From CAZTHM01 sp041946825 (GTDB lineage: Bacteria; Acidobacteriota; Terriglobia; UBA7540): a DNA stretch of 64,000 bases. The notes under the pieces are model-generated. The model searched no databases and had not been told where the DNA came from. It saw nothing but the letters and a program-made list of their open reading frames with translations. The DNA is taken from positions 186,001 through 250,000 of the forward strand of contig JBHGBD010000002.1 in assembly GCA_041946825.1 (NCBI GenBank), in the 5' to 3' direction. The translations under genes were made by a program, and so were the position numbers. How positions within the stretch are numbered: position 1 is the stretch's first letter; each line of letters begins with the position of its first letter. Below, piece after piece: positions 58,122 to 64,000 of the stretch.

Positions 58122-58604
58122 ATGCACCCGCTGGACTTGACACGACGTGTGACGAGCGCTTGCGTCCTGTGGGGCGTCGTCATCCTCGCTTCGGCTTTGA
58201 CATTCGGGCAAGATCCTCCGGCATTGCAGGGAAACTGGGTTGCCACTGCCGGCGATGGCAGAACTTTCCGCGGCCGGTGGACAGCTCAAGTCCCCTCCGG
58301 CCAACCCGATGTGGTACAAGGTGGCTGGACCTTATCAGATGGTCTTGGGAAGGCTCTGGCGAGGGGCATTTGGACGGCCCGGAGAAGAGGCCAGGGATGG
58401 ACCGGTACCTGGTCGGCACAGGACGAAAAAGGAAGGCAGGTATCCGGAACCTGGAGGGCCGAGGGCGAGGAGACCAAACGGCCCACCCTCCAGACGCTTC
58501 TGGAACGAACGCTGACGGCTGAAATTTCCGGGACCTGGCAGAGCGGCAGGCTCCGGGGCAACTGGTGGCTAAAAGGGTTAGCTCCTTTATCCCAGCGCCC
58601 TTAG
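58122..58604 (+). CDS. Exported GxW-repeat protein
   Basis: A 160-residue protein with a signal peptide (VTSACVLWGVVILASALTFGQ). The mature part repeats a short beta-hairpin unit with Trp: QGNWVATAGDG, RGRWTAQV, QGGWTLSDG, RGIWTARRR, TGTWSAQDE, SGTWRAEGE, SGTWQSGR and RGNWWLKG, about eight copies spaced 14-25 residues apart. Such a pattern suggests a small beta-barrel or propeller-like fold. Function unknown. The ATG at 58122 has a weak GAGGG before it. It is separated by 190 bases from the 45-aa gene. Confidence 0.65.
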   Translation: MHPLDLTRRVTSACVLWGVVILASALTFGQDPPALQGNWVATAGDGRTFRGRWTAQVPSGQPDVVQGGWTLSDGLGKALARGIWTARRRGQGWTGTWSAQDEKGRQVSGTWRAEGEETKRPTLQTLLERTLTAEISGTWQSGRLRGNWWLKGLAPLSQRP

Positions 58605-58938
58605 CTCCCCGAATTCACACTTCAATCAACTCCCCCTGTTGCGGCTTCGGATAGCAGGAGAACTGTGTTATCGTATTTGGGATGTCGAGATCGTGGGGAG
58701 AGCAATCGAAGCCGCTTGTAGAGCCCCAACCAGCGGAACTCCCTCCGTCCGCGAGTTCGCGAACCGCCCTCAATCGGGAAGAATCCGCTTCCCCTGCGAC
58801 GGCAGGCGTGAGCCTCTCCAGACAACGCCCGGACATTCTGCCTGGGCGTAATTCCGCCCCAATAACTTTCGACCGGCGCTGGGGGAAGCCCTCTGGGTGG
58901 GGGCGCGCGCCAATAACTTCGCCGAGGAGATTTAACTG
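58605..58938. other. Intergenic region
   Basis: About 334 bases without a defensible gene. Frames on both strands (about 85 and 111 codons) have skewed, Arg/Ser/Pro-rich composition. The words CCAATAACTT appear twice (58858 and 58911). Confidence 0.4.
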
Positions 58939-59424
58939 ATGGAGAAGCAACCGGTCGCGGGAAGCGGAGCCATCTCTCTCCAGTCCGACGTCGACGGGCT
59001 ACGCAAGGCCATCATCCGTTTTTCGAGTGGCCGGGTCTTGCGCACCTATATCTCCGCAGAGGAGGAATCTTTCCTTTACCAGAGCGCCCCCGCCACGTTT
59101 GCAGCGCGGACTCCCGACGGCAACCGTGTGGAGGTGAAATCTTCCGAAGTGAAGGCCATCTTCTTCGTGAAGAGCTTCGAGGGCGCAGCGGACTACTCCG
59201 AATTCAAAGTGTTTACGGCTCAGCCCAACGGGAGAGGCGTTTGGGTTCGAATTCACTTCCATGACGGAGAAATCATGGAAGGCGTCGCCCCCAATCGGAT
59301 TGATACCTACGTCAAACCCGTCTTTTCCATGACGCCACCCGACCCTGCCTCCAACAACCAGACCGTTCTGGTCTCGAAGCAGTCGCTGCAGGAGATGCAG
59401 ATCCTGGGCTTAGCGGCCGATTGA
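58939..59424 (+). CDS. DUF6982-like protein
   Basis: A 161-residue soluble protein. RKAIIRFSSGRVLRTYISAEEES opens a beta-sheet, and RVEVKSSEVKAIFFVKSFEGAADYSEFKVF is the hallmark of the acidobacterial family I know as DUF6982. VRIHFHDGEIMEGVAPNRIDTY and a C-terminal helix QSLQEMQILGL complete it. Related domains often sit next to PilZ or GspE-type ATPases, so a signalling or surface role has been supposed, but nothing in this sequence establishes it. The following gene starts 37 bases later. Confidence 0.68.
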   Translation: MEKQPVAGSGAISLQSDVDGLRKAIIRFSSGRVLRTYISAEEESFLYQSAPATFAARTPDGNRVEVKSSEVKAIFFVKSFEGAADYSEFKVFTAQPNGRGVWVRIHFHDGEIMEGVAPNRIDTYVKPVFSMTPPDPASNNQTVLVSKQSLQEMQILGLAAD

Positions 59425-59461
59425 CAAGGTAATCTTCAGAGGCAGCGCACGACCGATCGCC

Positions 59462-60838
59462 ATGGCAGGCACTTTAGAAAGAAAGTCAGCTCCGCCGCGA
59501 GGGACCAAATGGGCTCCCGGCGCGGAACCGCTGGCGCTCTGCATGAGCTGCAACGCGACGTACCCGGCGGAGGCCACGGAGTGCCCCAATTGCCAGGTGG
59601 CTCTCTCGCTTGTCCGCAAGTGTCCGAGCTGCGAGCGCACCCAATCCGCTCAGCACCTGACCTGCATCTATTGCGCGAATTCGTTCATGCAAGAAGACGG
59701 GCTCAGCGTCCTGGCGGCGGGGCCATGGGGGCTCCGGGAGAAGAGCGCCTACGCGCGAATTCAGAAGTTCGCCGCGCTTGCGGTCTCCGTCCTGATTCTC
59801 GCGGGTTTGGCGTACTACCTCTATTCGCAATGGGTCGCGTATATCAATCGGCCGATCGCGCGCACCTTCGTTGTCCGCCCCTACCCTGTGGTCATGCGCA
59901 AGTCCCCAGCTAGCAACGCTCCGCCTGTAAAAGATCTTCAACCCTCGGAAAAGGTCGACATTACCAAGTGCGTTTACGATAGCGCCGGGAATCGCTGGTT
60001 TCGAGTGATCTCGGCTGGTATCAAAGGGTATGTCAGCACCGAAGACGTAGCGCCGCCGGAGGCGACGAAGGGAGACCCGGATGGGGGGTACGCCGCGCTG
60101 CGGCACTCCCTGCTGCATCTTGGCGACCCTGCGATGCTCGATTACGCCCGGGATGCTGTGGAGTATTACCACAGCATTTTCCCCGGTAACCACCACGGGG
60201 ACGAACTGACTTGGTTGCTGGCAGAACAGACGCGCGAATTGGCGGCACGCTCCGATCGCCCACGAAAGCTTCTCGCCACCGCGCGGGAGCAGTACCAGAA
60301 GCTCGCCAATTCGGGCGGGGAATACGCAATGCGAGCCCGCGAGGCCCTCGACCAACTTGCCTCGGAACCCACGACTCAGCCTCGGCCCCGCTCGTCAAAG
60401 CCGAGACCTTTGGAATTCAGCATCGTGGGGGGAACGAGCGGGGGAACGCCGACAACCGCAGGCGGGGCCGCAGGATCGCCTGTCCGGAAAGTCATGGTCT
60501 TGGATCAGACGCCGCTGGCGATAAGACTCACCTCTCCACTCGAGATGGTGCCGGGTGCGCAGGGTGAAGGAGAAATCGCTGAAGATATCCATGTAAGAAC
60601 TGAATTGGCAATCCCTCAGGGCAGTCGAGCCCGCCTGTCGGTTGGACCGAAAAGTCAGACTCCCGGAAGCTCCCCGGACGCTACATCCCTCACGCTCCGT
60701 CTGACCGCGCTGGTGATCGGAGATCAGACTTACCCCGTCTCTGCCTTCGCGGTCAGAAGTCGCCCAGCCAGTACCCTTCCTCTCGGGACGAGAATCGAAT
60801 TCCGACTCACCACACCACTCGTCTTGCAGGAGCGATAG
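59462..60838 (+). CDS. Zinc-ribbon, membrane and SH3-like protein
   Basis: A 458-residue protein. The cytoplasmic N-terminus has three CxxC pairs: CMSCNATYPAEATECPNC (about 27-44), RKCPSCERTQSAQHLTCIYC (about 52-71), a double zinc-ribbon arrangement. A membrane helix (ALAVSVLILAGLAYYLYSQW, about 104-123) leads to a periplasmic SH3-like domain (RTFVVRPYPVVMRKSPAS... ISAGIKGYVSTED, about 133-198) and a helical TPR-like region. The C-terminal third is beta-rich with Ser/Gly linkers (LTLRLTALVIGDQTYPVSAFAVRS). It may watch the cell wall from the inner membrane; no direct evidence of binding is available. Confidence 0.7.
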   Translation: MAGTLERKSAPPRGTKWAPGAEPLALCMSCNATYPAEATECPNCQVALSLVRKCPSCERTQSAQHLTCIYCANSFMQEDGLSVLAAGPWGLREKSAYARIQKFAALAVSVLILAGLAYYLYSQWVAYINRPIARTFVVRPYPVVMRKSPASNAPPVKDLQPSEKVDITKCVYDSAGNRWFRVISAGIKGYVSTEDVAPPEATKGDPDGGYAALRHSLLHLGDPAMLDYARDAVEYYHSIFPGNHHGDELTWLLAEQTRELAARSDRPRKLLATAREQYQKLANSGGEYAMRAREALDQLASEPTTQPRPRSSKPRPLEFSIVGGTSGGTPTTAGGAAGSPVRKVMVLDQTPLAIRLTSPLEMVPGAQGEGEIAEDIHVRTELAIPQGSRARLSVGPKSQTPGSSPDATSLTLRLTALVIGDQTYPVSAFAVRSRPASTLPLGTRIEFRLTTPLVLQER

Positions 60839-61097
60839 ACGCGCGTCGCTCGCGAAAGCCACATGCGGCCGAAATCCACTTCAGGTTCGTTTATCTCGGG
60901 GGACGGTTAGGGACCGGGCCCGTATATAAGGGGGTTGTTGGATTCAAAGGTTACAGTGGCTTCGGCCTTTCATTCTTAACAGGGGCAGGCGAGCCGGCGG
61001 AGCTTATCCATGGGCTCCAGGTGTTATGACATGGGATTCCACACTTCGGAAGGAAAGAGAGACTGCGGCAAACGCCAGACTCAATAGAGCGCACCGC

Positions 61098-61556
61098 TCA
61101 TTCACCGGCCTTCGACGGTATGGCGGGCCGCGTCGATTCCGAAGCGCCGGAGACGTCCACGGCACTGATGACCAACTGGTCGCCCACTTCGGTCCCGGTC
61201 CTCGAGATTGTCCGCGCGGGGAGCTCGATGACGCTTTCAGCGTCCAGATAAAGGCTGGTCATGGAGAAAGGTGGAATGGACTCGCGTAGGGCCACTACAC
61301 GCAAGCCTCGGTCGAGGAATACTACGTCAATGCGGAAGAGCATCCCCAGGGTATGAATACCCCTCGAAGGGAAGATCCAGAGTCCGCCATCAGGTTCGAG
61401 ACGGCGCTTTCCCAGGAGCCCCACGAAGCGGCTCAGGACGGAATCCGCAACCTTCAGCCGCCTTGCAAGGAAGGTCTGCTTCGTCTTGTTGTAGACAAGC
61501 ACGCTCCCGTCTTCCCTCGGCATGATTTCAAATCCGCCGGGTTGCGGCAGGCCCAT
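61098..61556 (-). CDS. DUF192 protein beside the Tad locus
   Basis: About 152 residues. The DUF192 core is clear: VYNKTKQTFLARRLKVADSVLSRFVGLLGKRRL, then LWIFPSRGIHTLGMLFRIDVVFLDRGLRVVAL, and VIELPARTISRTGTEVGDQLVI. DUF192 is a small beta-barrel of unknown function, and such genes are often found near secretion or pilus clusters. It follows the 32-aa peptide directly. Several starts are possible: TTG 61568, immediately after the peptide stop codon, ATG 61556 and ATG 61523. Confidence 0.82.
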   Translation of the reverse strand: MGLPQPGGFEIMPREDGSVLVYNKTKQTFLARRLKVADSVLSRFVGLLGKRRLEPDGGLWIFPSRGIHTLGMLFRIDVVFLDRGLRVVALRESIPPFSMTSLYLDAESVIELPARTISRTGTEVGDQLVISAVDVSGASESTRPAIPSKAGE

Positions 61557-61568
61557 CCGGAAGCGCAA

Positions 61569-61667
61569 TTAGCGGGACATCTTCTTCTTACGGCGCTGAA
61601 TGAGAATGAACAGCACAACCACAAAAAGTACTCCGGCAACTAACCTGATTACGGTGACGTTGTCCAC
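61569..61667 (-). CDS. 32-aa membrane peptide of the Tad operon
   Basis: GTG at 61667 to TAA at 61569. It reads MDNVTVIRLV, AGVLFVVVLFILI then QRRKKKMSR: one short hydrophobic helix and a highly basic tail. GAGGAGAGAAGC precedes the start. It lies 31 bases after tadC and immediately before the DUF192 gene, in the same orientation. Peptides of this type resemble small assembly factors of membrane machines, but no family is recognised. Confidence 0.6.
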   Translation of the reverse strand: MDNVTVIRLVAGVLFVVVLFILIQRRKKKMSR

Positions 61668-61698
61668 TGCTTCTCTCCTCGTCGTGTGAGAATTGGAC

Positions 61699-62619
61699 CT
61701 ACTCGCCCTGCAATGCTCTGGCCAGATTCCTCCAAATCATAATAACCGCCGGCCCCAGGAGAACGATAAAAAGGTTGGGGAAGATAAAGAGAACGAGGGG
61801 CGGAATCATCTTGATCGTGGTTTTCGCCGCCATCTCCTCGGCTTGCTGCCGCCGCTTCACGCGCAGAGCGTCGGCAAAGGCCCCCAACGATTTGGAAATG
61901 GGCGTCCCGAATCGCTCCGTTTGCACGAGCATCTGGACGAACTGCCGCACGCTTTCCACCCCCGCCCGGTCAGCCATGTGGCGCCAAGCTTCCAGACGGG
62001 GTTTTCCGGCCCGCTGTTCGAGGCCGATCAAGACAAACTCTTCACTGAGCGCAGGGTGACTGATCTTCAGTTCTTGCCCGACGCGCAGAATTGCCTGATC
62101 CAAACCCAGCCCTGCCTCCATACAGATCACCAGCAGGTCCAAGGCATCAGGCAGGCTCAGTCGAATTTGATCCTGCCGACTCCCAGCCGCCTGCATCAGC
62201 CACAGGTCCGGAATCATGAAACCGACGGCGCCCGAGAGCACAACATAGAAGAAGGTATTGCTCTTAACGAGAAATGCCACCGCCAAGATCGCCGTCGCCG
62301 GGAGCAGGATCTTGACCATATAGAAAATGTCCGCGTGGGCGGCCTTGCGGTATCCCGCCGAAGCAAGGCGGCGGACAAGGTCCGGATCCTCCCGTGATCC
62401 CAGCAGGCCCCGCAAGGGCTTGGCGAACTTCGCCACTCGCTCGGAATCCAGGAATCCCTGTAAGCCGGTTCGGCTTTCCGGCATATACGGCTGGGGGGTA
62501 CCGCTTGTAACCTCCATCAACCTCGTGCTCTCTCGGGAACGCCCGCCCAGAAGCAATATGACCAGGGCGAACGTCACCACAAATATGGCTGCTACACCGG
62601 CTATAAGATAGATGTTCAC
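61699..62619 (-). CDS. tadC: Tad pilus inner-membrane protein TadC (type II secretion F domain)
   Basis: A 306-residue protein. First membrane helix about 5-24, cytoplasmic F domain with SLPDALDLLVICMEAGLGLDQAILRV and GKPRLEAWRHMADRAGVESVRQFVQMLVQTERFGTPISKSL, and closing helices (MIPPLVLFIFPNLFIVLLGPAVIMI). The arrangement is the TadC class of the platform proteins that work with CpaF/TadA to polymerise Flp pilin. It starts 2 bases after tadB stops, so the pair is coupled. Confidence 0.9.
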   Translation of the reverse strand: MNIYLIAGVAAIFVVTFALVILLLGGRSRESTRLMEVTSGTPQPYMPESRTGLQGFLDSERVAKFAKPLRGLLGSREDPDLVRRLASAGYRKAAHADIFYMVKILLPATAILAVAFLVKSNTFFYVVLSGAVGFMIPDLWLMQAAGSRQDQIRLSLPDALDLLVICMEAGLGLDQAILRVGQELKISHPALSEEFVLIGLEQRAGKPRLEAWRHMADRAGVESVRQFVQMLVQTERFGTPISKSLGAFADALRVKRRQQAEEMAAKTTIKMIPPLVLFIFPNLFIVLLGPAVIMIWRNLARALQGE

Positions 62620-62621
62620 GT

Positions 62622-63581
62622 TCAGACTCGGATGTCGATGACTTTACGGATGACCCATCCACCGGTCACCATCAGGATGATCCCAACATAGATCAATTTC
62701 TGGCCGATGGGATCGGTCAACAACGTCTTCTCATACTCGGGATTCACGAGATTCAGCAGCACAAACATAAAGAACGGGAGCCCGGCCAGGATCCAACCCG
62801 TCAGGCGGCCCTGCGCCGTATAGACCCGCAACTGTCCCCTCAAGCGGAAGCGGTCCCGGATGACCGCGGTAGCTTTGTCCAGGACTTCGGCGAGGTTGCC
62901 ACCTGTCTCTTTCTGAACCAGGATTGCAGTCACCAGAAAACTGACATCGGGAATCGGAACGCGGTCGGCAAGGTTCAGCATCGCTTCGCGGAGCGGAAGT
63001 CCGAAGTTCTGTTCCTCAAAAACCCGCCGGAATTCGGAAGCGACGGGTTCCGATCCTTCCGTAGAGACCATTTCGATAGAGGAGGTCACGGTGTGCCCGG
63101 CGCGCAGCGCTCTCGCCATCAGATCGATGGTATCGGGAAGAAGTTCCTCAAATCGTCGGAACCTCGAGTGGCGCTTCCAAAACAGATAAAGATAGGGGAG
63201 GCTTCCGACGATCAAACCAAAGAGGGCGGCAAGCGGAAGCGTCGGCGCTCGGAAGGTGCCGAGCCAGGTCCCCGCCAGCACCATGACCAACGAACCCGAG
63301 ACCAGAGTCCCCACCGTCCAACTGCTCTCCGCCTGGGTCAGCAGGCGCTGAAGTTTGATGCAGACAGGAACCTGCTGCATAAACTCGTTCAGCCATGGGA
63401 CATCGCTGAGGGCCTCCTGCCGTAATAGGCTGGCCGTGTCATCCACGACGCCGGTGGAGGCCCGCTCTATGGTTTGCAGGCGCTGCCGAAGGGCAGCCTC
63501 CGACTTCGTGGGCTTCAAGGCGAAGACCAGCACCACAAAGGTCGCCATCAGAATCAGGCCGAAGAGTGCTACCGGCGACAT
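62622..63581 (-). CDS. tadB: Tad pilus inner-membrane protein TadB (type II secretion F domain)
   Basis: A 319-residue protein with an N-terminal helix (about 4-22), a central pair of helices (LVSGSLVMVLAGTWLG, LPLAALFGLIVGSLPYLYLFW) and the F domain RRFEELLPDTIDLMARALRAGHTVTSSIEMVSTEGSEPVASEFRRVFEEQNFGLPLREAML. It forms the second platform subunit of the Tad machine with TadC. Two C-terminal helices follow. It starts 18 bases after cpaF. Confidence 0.92.
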   Translation of the reverse strand: MSPVALFGLILMATFVVLVFALKPTKSEAALRQRLQTIERASTGVVDDTASLLRQEALSDVPWLNEFMQQVPVCIKLQRLLTQAESSWTVGTLVSGSLVMVLAGTWLGTFRAPTLPLAALFGLIVGSLPYLYLFWKRHSRFRRFEELLPDTIDLMARALRAGHTVTSSIEMVSTEGSEPVASEFRRVFEEQNFGLPLREAMLNLADRVPIPDVSFLVTAILVQKETGGNLAEVLDKATAVIRDRFRLRGQLRVYTAQGRLTGWILAGLPFFMFVLLNLVNPEYEKTLLTDPIGQKLIYVGIILMVTGGWVIRKVIDIRV

Positions 63582-63599
63582 TTGACTCTCCCCACCACG

Positions 63600-64000
63600 T
63601 CAGACCTCCAGCGAATGCTCAAATAGGGAAGCTGGAAGGTTGACCCCGGAAACTTTGATCTTCTCGGCGAACTTGGGGCGAATTCCCGTAGCGTGAAAAC
63701 GCCCAAGCACCCGCCCCCCCGGCGCCACGCCCCGCTTCTCGAAGAGGAAGATATCCTGCATGCTCACGACGTCCTCGTCCATTCCCGAAATCTCGGTCAG
63801 GTGAGTGACGCGCCGCGTGCCATCGCTCATTCGGGAGACCTGGATAACCACAGCGATGGCGGAGGTGATCTGCTGACGGATGGCCTTTTCGGGCAGGTTC
63901 AGGTTTGCCATCAGCGCCATGGTTTCCAGGCGGGCGACCGCGTCACGAGGGCTATTGGCGTGAATGGTTGTGAGCGAGCCGTCGTGGCCGGTATTCATCG
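63600..64000 (-). CDS. cpaF: CpaF/TadA secretion ATPase, C-terminal part (cut by window edge)
   Basis: Only the last 133 codons lie in the window; the gene continues beyond the right end. NTGHDGSLTTIHANSPRDAVARLETMALMANLNLPEKAIRQQITSAI is the typical C-terminal part of the VirB11-like ATPase of Tad systems, including the His box (TTIHAN). It powers assembly of Flp pili through TadB and TadC, which follow at once in the same operon. Confidence 0.92.
   Translation of the reverse strand, partial: MNTGHDGSLTTIHANSPRDAVARLETMALMANLNLPEKAIRQQITSAIAVVIQVSRMSDGTRRVTHLTEISGMDEDVVSMQDIFLFEKRGVAPGGRVLGRFHATGIRPKFAEKIKVSGVNLPASLFEHSLEV

Noticed and set aside
60839..61097. Possible structured RNA between the SH3-like gene and DUF192
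   Set aside because: The stretch has short GC stems and ATATAAGGGGG, but I could not assemble a known riboswitch or small-RNA pattern, and it lies between two convergent gene ends.
1..64000. CRISPR arrays, tRNA or rRNA genes, prophage, complete insertion sequence
   Set aside because: I looked for regularly spaced repeats, tRNA-like T-loops, transposase or integrase motifs and phage genes and saw none. The repeated words found are palindromic or near-tandem intergenic elements.

Overview
The window is high-GC, densely coded bacterial chromosome. It most resembles a soil acidobacterium (Acidobacteriota), probably a metagenomic contig. This is an inference from gene content: a TonB-dependent receptor with a carboxypeptidase-like N-terminal domain, a BBP2-type porin beside glnA and amt, DUF4139, ARPP-1 and DUF6982-like proteins, an M2 (ACE-like) peptidase, and a histidine kinase with a large periplasmic sensor. 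No rRNA, tRNA, CRISPR array, prophage or complete insertion sequence was found.

Layout. 0.4-2.6 kb: a Yip1-like membrane protein convergent with a CPA2 antiporter. 2.8-8.8 kb (minus): a nitrogen cluster of porin, glnA, two tiny membrane proteins, an exported-N-terminus Amt, a TPR protein and a small membrane protein. 9.4-13.8 kb (plus): a Cys/His-rich exported protein, a TonB receptor and gltX. 14.1-18.4 kb (minus): a YfcE-type phosphodiesterase with a 34-aa peptide, then a thiol-redox/lipoprotein cluster (ccdA, lgt, a TlpA-like thioredoxin, a stand-alone DsbD alpha domain, and a protein sharing a CxCGC module with the thioredoxin). 18.7-25.7 kb: HAD phosphatase, ARPP-1 protein, DUF4139 protein, queA and M2 peptidase. 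25.9-33.2 kb (plus): rlmI-like methyltransferase followed by a run of mostly exported hydrolases (M28, PD40, rhodanese, M20). 33.2-39.5 kb (minus): KorAB, a PilZ/coiled-coil protein and an APC permease. 39.7-40.8 kb: an ArsR regulator, an HdrA-like Cys protein and an Asp-substituted ferredoxin. 41-46.4 kb: a VapC-type toxin-antitoxin pair and gltB. 46.6-52 kb (plus): ROK kinase, SIS protein, exported truncated haemoglobin and an 885-aa iron-sulfur/cNMP-binding fusion. 52-52.7 kb: a BrnT/CopG pair bracketed by apparent fragments of a DNA methyltransferase. 53.2-57.5 kb (minus): a PAS/HisKA/Hpt histidine kinase and its response regulator. 57.8-60.8 kb (plus): four mostly uncharacterised genes. 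61.1-64 kb (minus): the end of a Tad/Flp pilus operon (cpaF 3' part, tadB, tadC, a 32-aa peptide, DUF192).

Themes. Glutamine synthetase, Amt and glutamate synthase large subunit give ammonium uptake and GS-GOGAT assimilation, but no P-II gene and no gltD are present. CcdA, the free DsbD alpha domain and the TlpA-like thioredoxin look like a DsbD relay split into separate proteins, with a shared five-cysteine module of unknown role. The most unusual genes are the haemoglobin plus FixG/NapH-like/CRP fusion pair and the ArsR/HdrA-like/ferredoxin unit. Intergenic DNA is rich in palindromic and 'text-like' dispersed repeats, one of which appears in frame inside gltX.
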